Below are positions 9,378-18,312 of a DNA stretch of 64,000 bases, piece after piece. The notes below the pieces were generated by a model. That model was given only the letters and a program-made list of their open reading frames with translations. It was not told the origin of the DNA and did no database searches. The DNA is taken from assembly GCA_023255955.1 (NCBI GenBank), contig JAGDWD010000001.1, positions 1-64,000 on the forward strand, written 5' to 3'. The translations under genes and the position numbers were made by a program. The first letter of the stretch is position 1; every line of letters begins with the position of its first letter. This stretch comes from Desulfurococcales archaeon (lineage in GTDB: Archaea; Thermoproteota; Thermoprotei_A; Sulfolobales; NBVN01).

Positions 9378-9422
9378 TTAAAAAATATTAACTTCGAACT
9401 AGAGATAGTTCATGGTGGTAAA
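9378..9422 (+). promoter_or_regulatory. TATA box and ribosome site for the solute-binding gene
   Basis: An A/T tract TTAAAAAATATTA at about 9378-9390 is a plausible TATA box. A GGTGGT ribosome-binding site sits at 9413-9418, four bases before the ATG at 9423. This supports that start and a short leader. Confidence 0.45.
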
Positions 9423-10618
9423 ATGCATCTACGTTCAGTTATAGTGCTTGCTGTACTAGCACTAATTATTAGCTCAATTATGTCGGTGGTTCTACCTGCT
9501 AATGCGCAGGTTACTAAAGGTCCTAGAGCTGAGACAATTACGTATGTAGGTGTAACAACTACAGATAAAGGTATTAAAGGTGTTGAGACAGGTGAGTTCG
9601 ATGCGTTCATGTGGGAGGTCCTCCCAGATGACCTCGAGAAGGCTGGTGCTGATATAAGTAAGCTCAGACTTATCCCGGCACTCAGATTCTTCGATGTTCT
9701 GGACATAAACGCGTATAGCGATCCGAACGAGATGGGTGTGTGCGGTCTAGCTACTAGACCTCGGGACGGTGTTGTAGTCTTCAACCCGTTCGCTATAAGG
9801 GAGATAAGATTCCAGCTAAATAACCTGATGAATAGGAAGTACATTAGTAACGAGCTCCTGAAGGGTGGTGAGCCAGCGTACACGTACGTAAGTGTAAGCC
9901 ACCCAGCTTGGAGATACATCAAGGACGTTGCCGACATGCTCGGTCTTAGAGAGGAGGGTAACGAGCTCCTCGCACTACAGAGGATTAGGGCGGCAATGCT
10001 GAACGCGTCAGCATGTGCTCAGAAGTTTGGCTACTCTATAACCACTGAGAAGGATCCTGTGTCTGGTAGGGAGGTTTGGACCCTTAAGAGACCTGACGGA
10101 TCTAAGGAGCCGATAAAGATAGTCCTCCTAATCAGGATAGAGGATGAGAGGAAGCTTATAGGTGACTACCTAGCAGGGCAGTTAGAGAAGGCAGGCTTCC
10201 TAGTTGAGAGGAAGTACATAGAGAGAGCACAGTTCAGGCCTCTAGTCAGATCCGCGGAACCTAGGAACCTTGACTGGCATATATACACACATGGTGACAC
10301 TATGATAAGGTCTGTATGGGTTCACGAAGAGGTTGGTACTCCTCTGAGTTCTCGTCCCTACCAACTACTGGAGGTTTATGGGAGTATACTGCTGAACACG
10401 CTAAGGCTATCGGTGACTACGTGCAGGAAAGGTTGGAGCAGATAGCTAGAGAGCTCTATAGGGGGCAGGTAAAGGACATAGAGGATTACTGGGCTAAGGT
10501 GAGGGAGGGTACCTACCTAGGGATCTACCAGAGCCTTAGAGTCTTCATTATCGGCGTCAGAAACTTCTACGTAGTCAACCCAAGAATCAAAGACATGGTC
10601 TACAGCCTGTATTTTTAA
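9423..10618 (+). pseudogene. Family 5 extracellular solute-binding protein, frameshifted and truncated
   Basis: The protein opens with a signal peptide (hydrophobic run VIVLAVLALIISSIMSVV then ANA). The body resembles archaeal peptide/oligosaccharide ABC solute-binding proteins, with FNPFAIREIRFQLNNLMNRKYI. At about 10300-10330 the family reading moves to another frame, where GSRRGWYSSEFSSL and VFIIGVRNFYVVNPR continue the domain until 10618. The usual C-terminal stalk and membrane anchor are missing and no permease or ATPase genes follow, so this is a remnant of a transporter operon. The frameshift could also be a sequencing error. Confidence 0.75.
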
Positions 10619-10642
10619 TCTTGTCTATTATGGAGTGAAATA

Positions 10643-11146
10643 CTATAGCTTCAACTCCGCACTGGAACCATTGTAGAATACGAGCGGCTTCTCCGCGGAT
10701 CCTCTGTATGCCTCAACAACCCTACCAATAACTACAACGTGATCCCCAGCTACGTGCTCGTCAACAAGCTCACACTCAAGGATGAGGGGTGCCTTCCCTA
10801 TTATTGGGGCCGTTACCTTCCTAGCTCCTACCGGCACTATCTTAGCTAGGTCGAACTTATCTACATCCCTACCACTTACAGAGCCGAACACGTTGTACGC
10901 AACATCCTCCAGCTCCCTAGATACGAGGTGCACCGCGAAGGACCTGAACTCCTTTATCAACTCATAGGTATACCTAGCCAACCCTAAAGCAACAGCAACT
11001 AGTGGAGGATCCCACGACACCCTAGTTAACCAAGCAACTGCCGCCCCACCCCTCCTACCTCTACGACCAGGATCACCAGCCGTTACAATAGCTAGTGGGT
11101 AAGGTATGAGATCTAATGCCTGGAACACATCTATGGACTCCATCAC
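10643..11146 (-). CDS. Flavin reductase-like FMN-binding protein
   Basis: The 167-residue protein has the split-barrel pattern of the flavin-reductase-like (DIM6/NTAB) family: YPLAIVTAGDPG near the N-terminus, WLTRVSWDPPLVAVAL, FAVHLVSRE and LILECELVDEHVAGDHVVVIGRV. Such proteins bind FMN and reduce flavin or act in small electron-transfer reactions. The partner is unknown. A palindromic AT-rich area upstream (11150-11230) probably holds its promoter. Confidence 0.8.
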   Translation of the reverse strand: MMESIDVFQALDLIPYPLAIVTAGDPGRRGRRGGAAVAWLTRVSWDPPLVAVALGLARYTYELIKEFRSFAVHLVSRELEDVAYNVFGSVSGRDVDKFDLAKIVPVGARKVTAPIIGKAPLILECELVDEHVAGDHVVVIGRVVEAYRGSAEKPLVFYNGSSAELKL

Positions 11147-11872
11147 ACATCACACTACCTTCTATCTATTCCAATATAAGTACTCTCAAAAACAAACAAT
11201 TCTTAAAGAGATCGAAATCGCATATTACGATAAATCACAGTTAAACCGTGATCAACACTTAACTCACAGCTTTTTGAATTTAGTGGTTTTGTGAAGCTGA
11301 AATCGGAACGACAGGGAGCTCGGTAAGGTCTTTTAGGAGGGTAATGTTTAGAGAGCTTTCACTAGAACACACTGACATCTCTTTCCCAAAGAATGCAGAA
11401 GCTCTTTTCACTCCCTACTAGTAGGCCTATATAGATCCTAGGAGGTGGATCTAATAAGAACTAGCTAAGAAGGGACTAGAACCTAAGACTCAGTAGCTCC
11501 TTTAAGTGCTCTACGTACACGTATTCTCCGTTAACTATTACTTCATGGAACATCTTAGGATTTTCATTCTCTTAAACGAGCATTAACTCGCCTACGTTGC
11601 TGATGTTAATTTAATAGTCATCCCGGAAGCACTAGCGTTGGTTTACTTTACTAGCTTATGTGGTCATCGCAAACTAGGATAATAGCAGCCCTAGGGGCTA
11701 GGGTGACTAGCATGGCTAAGAAGGGTGAGGACATCGTCATAGGGTACTCAACGACCCCCGACCTAGCGGGAAGGACGCAGTACCCGTAGACACCGGCTTC
11801 AGGGGGTTAGCAATATAAGCGAGGGGCTCTACTGAGCTCCCGACCCCCGCCAGCGGTCTTCAGGGTGCACGG
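11147..11872. other. Degenerate intergenic region with small gene remnants
   Basis: No intact gene is visible. A short minus-strand open stretch at about 11487-11553 (starting MFHEVIVNGEYVYVEHLKEL) and a plus-strand fragment near 11712-11790 (AKKGEDIVIGYSTTPDLAG) look like coding remains cut by stop codons. The ORF-track ORF 11106-11294 has no coding character. It is the left edge of the 11-16 kb graveyard. Confidence 0.45.
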
Positions 11873-12133
11873 GTGGATGGTCGAGGACAGCTACTTCGAC
11901 GGCATCCGCTAGCAGGGTACGGGGAGCCGTACCTGGAGGTACTCTCCAGCAAGCCGAACAGAGTAGCCACCAACCACTACGATGCCGGCCTACCTCCGGA
12001 GCTGACAGAGAGGACTGTAGTGGACCTGAAGGAGGGGAGGAACTTAATCGACCTTAAGGGGTACTGGGGGATCGTGTCCTTCAAGCTGGAGAGTAGAGAC
12101 CCGGAGGCCAGGATATACGTAGTTCTCAACTAG
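11873..12133 (+). CDS. Hypothetical protein, probably a C-terminal gene remnant
   Basis: I do not recognise this 86-residue reading frame. From about residue 14 on it looks coding (AGYGEPYLEVLSSKPNRVATN, ending DPEARIYVVLN), but the first residues are poor. An overlapping frame just upstream (VEDSYFDGI) suggests a frameshift near 11905, so this is likely the tail of a larger dead gene. It ends 30 bp before the first copy of the structured RNA repeat. Confidence 0.35.
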   Translation: MDGRGQLLRRHPLAGYGEPYLEVLSSKPNRVATNHYDAGLPPELTERTVVDLKEGRNLIDLKGYWGIVSFKLESRDPEARIYVVLN

Positions 12134-12162
12134 CTTTTACCCCATAGGCTACTCCTCAGATT

Positions 12163-12458
12163 ACCGTTTGTCCCTAGATGCTTGTTGATGTGGGTTTATG
12201 TTTGTTCATCGCATCTAGGGACTTCCACCTCACCCACAGGGGTTTTCCCTACCCCTGTGGGTCGTGGGTGGTGTTCGTCCCGAACGGAACACGGGACACA
12301 TCTACACCTAACCCCGCAGAGCTCGGGGCACCGCCCCCATCGCTCAGCGGAGTGTTCAAGCTATTTACAGAAATGAAGTTAATAAGCTTAACACATAACC
12401 CCAGAACACAGCAACCCTAAAAACCATAAACACAACAATAAACAAAAACAGAACAGCC
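12163..12458 (+). ncRNA. Structured RNA repeat family, copy A
   Basis: Three hairpins are visible. Stem 1 is a perfect 12 bp helix, GTCCCTAGATGC (12170-12181) with GCATCTAGGGAC (12211-12222). Stem 2 is a perfect 12 bp helix, ACCCACAGGGGT with ACCCCTGTGGGT (about 12232-12262). Stem 3 is GGGGC-ACC-GCCCC near 12327-12339. Relative to the other copies, stem 3 has paired A-to-G and T-to-C changes, and stem 1 differs from copy C by a T:A to G:C swap. The 3' tail to 12458 is nearly identical to copy B. ORF-track entries here are read across the hairpins and are not conserved as protein. Confidence 0.75.
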
Positions 12459-12564
12459 CCGTGGATAGTTGCTTCCCCGCCTAGCGCAGCACCAGCCCAA
12501 GACATTCACCCAGCGCTCCCCTTAGCAGTAGCGAAGCCCGCGGGTCCGAACCTCACCCCTCGGT

Positions 12565-12684
12565 AGGATGCTCATTCCGTACACTACCGAGGCTAAGGGC
12601 TATTTCAGAGCTGCCCCACTAAATTGGAATCGGGGAGGGAGCGTAGGACCCTTAGCTAAGAGGGTAGCTGAGGATTTTCGTTAA
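12565..12684 (+). pseudogene. C-terminal fragment of an unidentified gene
   Basis: An open stretch reads GRMLIPYTTEAKGYFRAAPL and ends LAKRVAEDFR at a TAA. It looks like real protein but has no upstream part. I do not recognise the family with confidence; an IS-encoded protein is possible. A 9 bp inverted repeat (CCTCGGTAG at 12558-12566, CTACCGAGG at 12584-12592) overlaps its start. Confidence 0.35.
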
Positions 12685-12727
12685 CTCTGTTAAAGTTTAT
12701 TTAGTCGCATCTGTTAATACCAAAGGG

Positions 12728-13921
12728 GTGATGTTCTCGGTGAGGTTGGTCCCTACTAAGGAGCTAGCCTGCGGCGAGGTAGGTTTGGAAGCGTTCGTAG
12801 CCCTAGCCCGGGAGGTCCTCTCTAGGGGCGGTGTATCCACTACCGTCGTCGTCGACCCCCGGACAGGTACCGTGGTCCGTGGGTCTGAGCTCTGCGCGAC
12901 CCTCGCTAAGATCGGCGTTAGGTACGTACCGGTATCCTACGGTAAGTCCGAGGAGGTCTTCGTACCTTTGGAGGCGTTGGGCTTCTTTGACGACATCCAG
13001 CCAAGCCGGTACAGGGTCTTCTCCGATACTGAGGAGCTGCTCTACAGGAACTGGCCGACCCCCCTGGTAAGGCTCCCCAGGGCTTCAGTAGGCGGTAGGG
13101 TTGTTTGGGCTAAGCTCGAGGGCCTTAACCCGTGGAGCATGAGCGTTAAGGACCGCATAGGCTGGTCCATGTACAGGAGGGCCTTGGAGAGGTTGGGTAG
13201 GGTGGAGGGGCTCGTTGAGGCTACCTCGACAAACACCGGCCTAGCTCTAGCCGCTATGGCCTCCATCCACGGGTCTAGGCTGAGGGCGTACATACCCTCA
13301 ACCGTCTCCAGGGCTGGCGAGCTGCTGCTCAAGCTATTCGGTGCTGAGGTTGTGCGCTCCCCCATAGCCTCGATCACCGTCGAGCTCATAGGCGATGCTG
13401 AGAGGGATGCTAGGGCCTCAGGGGCTGTTCACCTCAACCAGTTCGAGAACGATGCTAACTTCGAGGTACACCTAAGGTACACAGCGAAGGAGCTGGAGCT
13501 GCAGCTTAGGGAGGCTGGGGTGGTGCCTAAGGCTATAGTAGGTGGATTAGGGACCTCCGGCCACATCTCGGCCCTAGCCCTGTACTTCAAGAGTAGGTTC
13601 AGGGGGGTCAGGGTCTACGGGGTAGTACCCGCAAAGGGTACCAGTATCCAGGGCATTAGGAGGGTGGAGACAGGTATGAAGTGGGTACACCTAGTTGAGC
13701 TAGACGGGGTCATCGAGGTACTGCCCGAGGAGGCTGCCGATGGGGTGCTGAGGGTGGTGAGGTCCGAGGGGATACTGATAGGACTGAGTAGCGGGGCTGT
13801 CTACACAGCCTACAGGAAGCTTGTAGAGAGCGGGGAGCTCGAGGAGGGGGACTACGTACTGGTCTTCCCGGACCACGGATTCAAGTACTTAGAGCAGCTC
13901 GAGAAGCTCCTGAAGCTCTAG
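12728..13921 (+). CDS. PLP-dependent cysteine synthase, O-phosphoserine sulfhydrylase type
   Basis: The 397-residue protein has an N-terminal extension of about 100 residues (ParB/sulfiredoxin-like in length and position) followed by a fold-type II PLP domain: TPLVRLPR, KLEGLNPWSMSVKDR with the Schiff-base lysine, ATSTNTGLALAAMAS, GGLGTSGHISALA and IGLSSGAVYTAY. This layout matches the Aeropyrum pernix O-phosphoserine sulfhydrylase, which makes cysteine from O-phosphoserine (or O-acetylserine) and sulfide. It is the only intact gene in the 11-16 kb stretch. The start at 12728 follows an AT-rich promoter (TTAAAGTTTATTTAG, about 12691-12705). Confidence 0.88.
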   Translation: MMFSVRLVPTKELACGEVGLEAFVALAREVLSRGGVSTTVVVDPRTGTVVRGSELCATLAKIGVRYVPVSYGKSEEVFVPLEALGFFDDIQPSRYRVFSDTEELLYRNWPTPLVRLPRASVGGRVVWAKLEGLNPWSMSVKDRIGWSMYRRALERLGRVEGLVEATSTNTGLALAAMASIHGSRLRAYIPSTVSRAGELLLKLFGAEVVRSPIASITVELIGDAERDARASGAVHLNQFENDANFEVHLRYTAKELELQLREAGVVPKAIVGGLGTSGHISALALYFKSRFRGVRVYGVVPAKGTSIQGIRRVETGMKWVHLVELDGVIEVLPEEAADGVLRVVRSEGILIGLSSGAVYTAYRKLVESGELEEGDYVLVFPDHGFKYLEQLEKLLKL

Positions 13922-14059
13922 GTACCCCGACCACCAACCCAGGCAGGTTCTAAGCCCTCCAGAACTCCATACCGGTGTACTCCGTTAAGGGCTAGGGTAG
14001 AGCTTAGGGGACTAGGTGCTACTACTAGCGTTCGCGGTAGGGCTTGCCCTAGGCTACTA

Positions 14060-14340
14060 GGAGGGGTTGAGGTAAGGGTTGTACTGAGCGACGAGACGTT
14101 GAGGAGCTACCCTGAAACCGTGGAGTACTTGAGGAGCGTAGACATAGGGGTTAGGCTAGGCCCCAGCCGGGTGTAACCACCCACGCTAAGGTTGTTGTAG
14201 TTAATGGTTGGGTGGTCCTTGTTGGAAACCATAACTGGGCTGGGAGCGTTTTAACGCGGAATAACAAGGTGAGTGTGGTCTCATACTCGAGGGAGGTAGA
14301 GCGGGAGTCGTGGAGTACTTTGAGAGACTGTAGTCCAACG
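14060..14340 (+). pseudogene. PLD-like (HKD nuclease/phospholipase) gene remnant
   Basis: Two frames together give a phospholipase D-like half domain: VEVRVVLSDETLRSYPETVE and DIGVRLGPSRV in one, then HAKVVVVNGWVVLVGNHNW in another, with the HxK(x)4(D/N) and G-x-N-W features of the family. A frameshift and stop near 14176 separate them, and the remainder (VVEYFERL) is in yet another frame. It is inactive. Confidence 0.7.
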
Positions 14341-14393
14341 GTAGGCAGCTCTAGTACTTACTAGCTCTATAGGGGTTCGCTCCTAGAGGCTGC

Positions 14394-14720
14394 GTGGTTT
14401 TAGAGATGGACCTTAAGAGGGAGGTCCTGAGGCTACTTAAGGAGGATGAGGAGTTTAGGCTAACAGTTGCAGGCCTCGTAGGACTTGACACGGTGCTTAC
14501 CGAGCTTAGGAAGCTTAGGGAGGACTTCAATAAGTTTGTAGAGATCGAGGGAGGGAGGTGGGAGGGGTTGGGCCGGGAGCTCTTTAGTGGTTGCGGCTCT
14601 GGTGCTAGCCATTGGCACCGCGTTCGCGGGTCTCCTAATGATCAGCGCCCCTAATGTCTTGAGACGCGTTGTCGTCTAGCTCTACGCCTTCCCATTACTT
14701 CCCACCCCCACAGCATTCGT
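14394..14720 (+). pseudogene. Decayed small helical/membrane protein (DUF3782/PaREP-like start)
   Basis: The first 60 residues (DLKREVLRLLKEDEEFRLTV, then AGLVGLDTVLTELRKLREDF) match the helical N-terminus common to crenarchaeal PaREP/DUF3782-type proteins. After about 14575 the frame loses sense, while an adjacent frame encodes a membrane helix (VVAALVLAIGTAFAGLLMIS). A frameshift has therefore joined unrelated-looking ends. Family identification is by pattern only. Confidence 0.5.
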
Positions 14721-14859
14721 GGCATGACTACAGGGTCCAGGTTCAGGTAGCAGCTATGTCACGCCAGTAGCGGTACTACCGTAACGCTCCTCGGGGAGGT
14801 ACTGGAGTCCTACCTCCCGATGTCTACGGGCGGCCGTTAAGCGATGAGGATGTCCCATA

Positions 14860-15085
14860 GAGTCCACCCCGGGCTACAGAGTTGGGAGGATCCTCAAGGT
14901 AGTTAGCAGCATAGCTGGGGGTAGGAGTGGGGCTCCATCAAACATGCCAAGGAAGCTAAAGCTTTAGGGGCCAACGCCGTCCTGGGGCTCAGGTTCTCCA
15001 TCGATGCCGCACTAGCACTACCTGGAAAGTCGGCCACGTGAAGATGCTAGCCTACGGGACCGCTATGGTGGTTGAGTCCGGGACC
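14860..15085 (+). pseudogene. YbjQ/DUF74-family gene remnant
   Basis: The family pattern is spread over three frames: STPGYRVGRILKVVSSIAGG, then AKEAKALGANAVLGLRFSID, then HVKMLAYGTAMVVE. The GANAV...LAYGTAVVVE signature is typical of YbjQ-like pentameric proteins. At least two frameshifts and a stop after KLKL disable it. Confidence 0.7.
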
Positions 15086-15217
15086 CGAGAGCAGCTCAAG
15101 GCCCTTAAAGTACCTAGAGCTCTTAGCCTATCCGAGGCGAAGCTAGGAATCGGTTCCGGCAAACTCCCGCCCAGTCTAACCTTGGAGATGTACTGTCTAA
15201 GCTAAGGTAGCTGTAGG

Positions 15218-15330
15218 TAGGTGTGATGTGCGAAAGCAGTGCACTACCCCGCGAAAAGCCTGGAGCCGGCTCTGCGGGGAGTGGAGCGAAGGACGATGCC
15301 GTAAGAAGACGGTAAACCTGGGAGGCCGGT
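15218..15330 (+). other. Strong hairpin, possible IS605/TnpB 3'-end (guide-RNA-like) remnant
   Basis: A long imperfect helix is formed by CACT-A-CCCCGC and GCGGGG-AGTG, with an internal AGCC/GGCT helix. The same bases read as an open frame beginning VMCESSALPREKPGAG, which recalls the C-terminal reading of crenarchaeal TnpB genes, where the coding end overlaps the structured RNA. No TnpB body is present. The link to IS605 is from memory and tentative. The bases between 15330 and 15476 show nothing I recognise. Confidence 0.35.
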
Positions 15331-15476
15331 ACAGAATTAGGTAGGTGAGCCTAACTATAGCCTAAGCCTTAGTGAAGGCGACCTACGAAAGTCTGTGGAA
15401 TCTCCAAGGCCCCTTCCGGGACCTCAGTATAGTCCCAGGGGGCTGCTGGAGCTGGTTGAGGGTCTAGGGCTACACC

Positions 15477-16150
15477 AGTAGCTCCCTTAGAAGCTTAAGC
15501 ATGGTTCTAGCGTTACCGAGCATCCAGTGGTCGTTGTTGAAGAACACGTAGACCCTCCTAGCTACCTCGACTAGCTCCTCGTAGCTGTAGTCGTGTGCGT
15601 ACCAGGAGCTCCTCCCGAGCATCCTTAGGTAAACCACCCCGCCGGCCAGCGCGATTCACGTAGCCATGAGGGAGTCCACAGATACCAGGGTCAGTCCAAT
15701 GCCCTTGGTTCACCTAGCTGTAGACTCCCTGAAGCAGTTTTGTGTCTGAACTCCACAGCCATCCTCGGGCCTAGTCCCACCCTGCTGTGGAAGGACTCCA
15801 CCCTACTGAGGTTTTCCGGGCTGCAGCTGAAGTTAGGCGGCAGCTGGAATAGGTAAAAGCCCACTAGGCTATCCAGGGGGTTAAAGAGCTCCCTAAACCT
15901 ACCCCAGGTGGTTAGGGCGGCCTCACCCAGCTTGCGTAGGTGGGTTATGGACCTATGCACCTTAACGCTCCACCTAAGCGCCCTACCCCCTCTAGCCCCC
16001 CACGACCTGGTTCCTGAAGGGGAACCTGTAGAAGCTCGCGTTGAGCTCTACGGAGTTAAGGCCGCTGTGGGCCACGTACCAGTCCAGGGAGAGCCCCTCG
16101 TTCCAGTCGTAGAGCCAGCCACTTGTACCTACGTAGACCTCGTACCTAGG
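15477..16150 (-). pseudogene. DUF72 (YecE-like) family gene, decayed
   Basis: On the minus strand the DUF72 pattern runs almost complete over three frames: EVYVGTSGWLYDWNEG and VELNASFYRFPF at the 5' end, HRSITHLRKLGEAALTTWGR and GLGPRMAVEFRH in the middle, and VVYLRMLGRSSWYAHDY with FFNNDHWMLGNA at the 3' end. Stops and frameshifts near 16010 and 15665 break it. DUF72 proteins are TIM-barrel proteins of poorly known function. Confidence 0.8.
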
Positions 16151-16420
16151 TGTAGGTAGCCCACGTAGGAGTAGGTAGCGGAGTTTTTACACTCAAGGAG
16201 CCGTACGCGGGTGGTGTAGCCCGAATGCCCTCCCTACAGTCCCCGGAGGGTTAGGCATAGGGTTAAGGGTGATTAACGTGGAGACACATCTACAGCTCCT
16301 GACTCCCGACACGCTGGCTCGACCCTGCTTTCCTGTCCGTGTTGGCGGGAACCGTGATTACTGCGACCTGGGGGTAAGCTCCACGAGCACTCGGGATTGC
16401 CGTAGGCCCTTCTTTAAGGG

Positions 16421-16780
16421 GTGGTAGAGGGAGTTAAAGGGGTGTGCGGGTTAGGGAGGGTACTGCTGGTAACTACACAGTCAGCCTACAGGTACGTGAT
16501 GGAGGTAGTGAGGTCCCTTAGTAAGGAGTACGTGACCGAGGTGGTGGCCTCCATGGCTCCAGTAGCTCAGTTTCTAAGCGTGGAGGACCTTGCCAGGGAG
16601 CTAGCTGAGAAGATCGGGAGGTGTGGCTACGACTACATAGTTACCCCGGGGCTTATCAGGGGCTCCACGAGGGTTTTCGAGGAGGTGCTGGGGTGTGGGG
16701 TTGTTAAGGGGTCTAAGTACGCTGGCGACATACCCATAGTTCTAAATAATGGAATTGAGAGAATAGTGTTGGAAAACTAA
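16421..16780 (+). CDS. DUF6513-like N-terminal domain protein (DHPS-related), short
   Basis: The 119-residue protein (GRVLLVTTQSAYRYVMEVVR, VASMAPVAQFLSVEDLA, YDYIVTPGLIRGST, ILPVVL-like end DIPIVLNNGI) matches the Rossmann-like N-terminal half of archaeal dihydropteroate synthase-related proteins. In those it precedes a pterin-binding barrel. Here it ends without that barrel, so it is either a stand-alone domain or a truncated gene. It is AT-richer than the flanking graveyard. Confidence 0.6.
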   Translation: MVEGVKGVCGLGRVLLVTTQSAYRYVMEVVRSLSKEYVTEVVASMAPVAQFLSVEDLARELAEKIGRCGYDYIVTPGLIRGSTRVFEEVLGCGVVKGSKYAGDIPIVLNNGIERIVLEN

Positions 16781-16786
16781 TAGTTT

Positions 16787-16894
16787 ATGATTGTTCTGAA
16801 GAGGGATTTAATTGATAGAATTATGGAAATGGAGTTGGAGGTCAGGTGGAGCTATGGTTATGCTATTGAGGATTTAGAGCTTTACGGGGATTGA
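16787..16894 (+). CDS. Small ORF, unknown
   Basis: A 35-residue frame (MIVLKRDLIDRIMEMELEVR...) starts six bases after the preceding stop and ends four bases before the convergent csx1 stop. Its charged helical character and close spacing suggest translation with the preceding gene, but nothing identifies it. Confidence 0.35.
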   Translation: MIVLKRDLIDRIMEMELEVRWSYGYAIEDLELYGD

Positions 16895-16897
16895 GAG

Positions 16898-18298
16898 TTA
16901 GTCTTTACGTTCGAGCTTTAGCCCTGATTCTTCTAGGATGCGCTCAACGTCTTTTGTATAGCGTAGTAGTTTGGATGGGCCTACCTCGATAAACTCCTTC
17001 TGAAGTCCTGCGTGGGCTATCATGATCCTCGTATTTGGTGTGATTTTAGTGCTTGGGTATTCCTCCTCTGGTTTTTCTTCTCTCCGCTTCTGTCTTAGTA
17101 TCTCGTTGTATCTAATCCAATTGCTGTAGCTAGCTTCTTCTAGGGCTTTCTCAAGCTGGCTGATTTCATTGCTTATTATGTAGTAGTAGGAACTATGTAT
17201 AGCGTTATATATCTCGGCAATCTCCTTAAGTTTGTCAGTAGGGGTTGGGTACTCAATACCTTGAAGTCTTCTGGTAGCTGCTTCAGCTAGTAGGGATACG
17301 TAGACTGTGTCTGGGTTTATGGTTAGAGCTCTCTCAACCACTCTATCTTTAACCTCGACCTGCTTAAGCCATAGCTCAAACACCCTCTCCAAGCTCTTAA
17401 GTGGGGACTCTACTTTACTGACTGCTGCACATAGAGCTAGTGGTAGGGGGTAGTAAAGAGTCAAGTATATTAGTCCAGCATCTTCGAGGAGCTTACGTCT
17501 AAGACTACCCACCTCGCTCTCCACCTCACTGTTCAACTTCCTTAAGCTCCTTACTGGACGTGGAAGTCTATGGACTAGCTGAATACTCTTAATCTGGTCC
17601 TCGATTATCAGGTTCAACCTAACCTCCGGGATCCCCCCAGCTCCTTCAAGCCCCGATGGAGGTCTCCTGTACGGGTCGCTGTTATAGACTCTTAACCTCA
17701 CTCCCCCTTCCCTGAGCTCCTTGTGAGCTACTAGGAGTACGCTAGCTAAGCGGTAGGCTACTCTTAGAGTTACTGAGGGCATGAAATTTAATCCGTGTGT
17801 AAGGTCTAGGATGATCTCACCGTAGCTTTCCTCAAGAACTAGCCTACCGAGCTCGTAGAGAACCACCGACTCAAAGTCCTGGGCTTCACCGCGAAATCTC
17901 CGGTTACCTCCGGGGCTTCCAACAGCTGGAGCTACAACAACTCTTACCTTAGCTTCTATTCCCAGACACCTAACTACCTCCTCTACAAACCTCCTTACAT
18001 TTTCCCTAAGCTCTATGTAGGATGCGTAGCTACTTCTAAGTATGTTCCTACAGCTCTCACAGCATATGAAGCACTCGCTCTCCTCTCTAGGCCTACCCTT
18101 AGGGCTGGGTAGGTCGACTAGACTATCGAGAACTACTAGTACAGCGTCGCAGCTCTCCCCACATAGGTACTTTAGTACTGGCTTAAGGGTGGTGCAGGTT
18201 TCGTATGTCTGCCTACCATCTTCAAGTACGTACCTAACTGTACCCCACTCTGCTGGTGAACCCCACGTAGCTATGAGGAGCCTCCTCACCTGGCTCAC
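16898..18298 (-). CDS. csx1: Csx1 cyclic-oligoadenylate-activated HEPN ribonuclease (DxTHG family)
   Basis: The 466-residue protein has an N-terminal CARF domain (LIATWGSPAEWG start; DLTHGLNFMP is the DxTHG motif near residue 166). Its C-terminal helical HEPN domain carries the R-x4-H motif in RIMIAHAG (about residues 433-438). Csx1 dimers bind cyclic oligoadenylate made by Cas10 and cleave RNA without sequence specificity. It lies between a ring-nuclease pseudogene and unrelated DNA, on the strand opposite the III-A operon. A second, diverged Csx1 is at 32543-34195. Confidence 0.88.
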   Translation of the reverse strand: MSQVRRLLIATWGSPAEWGTVRYVLEDGRQTYETCTTLKPVLKYLCGESCDAVLVVLDSLVDLPSPKGRPREESECFICCESCRNILRSSYASYIELRENVRRFVEEVVRCLGIEAKVRVVVAPAVGSPGGNRRFRGEAQDFESVVLYELGRLVLEESYGEIILDLTHGLNFMPSVTLRVAYRLASVLLVAHKELREGGVRLRVYNSDPYRRPPSGLEGAGGIPEVRLNLIIEDQIKSIQLVHRLPRPVRSLRKLNSEVESEVGSLRRKLLEDAGLIYLTLYYPLPLALCAAVSKVESPLKSLERVFELWLKQVEVKDRVVERALTINPDTVYVSLLAEAATRRLQGIEYPTPTDKLKEIAEIYNAIHSSYYYIISNEISQLEKALEEASYSNWIRYNEILRQKRREEKPEEEYPSTKITPNTRIMIAHAGLQKEFIEVGPSKLLRYTKDVERILEESGLKLERKD

Positions 18299-18312
18299 CC
18301 CAGGCTACTAAC

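Noticed and set aside
12178-12420. ORFs inside the repeat copies (12178, 12182, 32167, 61207, 61245) as a small protein family
   Set aside because: The copies translate in different frames with different starts and stops, and substitutions preserve base pairing in the stems rather than codons.
12558-12592. CCTCGGTAG...CTACCGAGG hairpin as a separate RNA gene
   Set aside because: It overlaps a coding-like fragment, occurs once in the window and has no conservation evidence.
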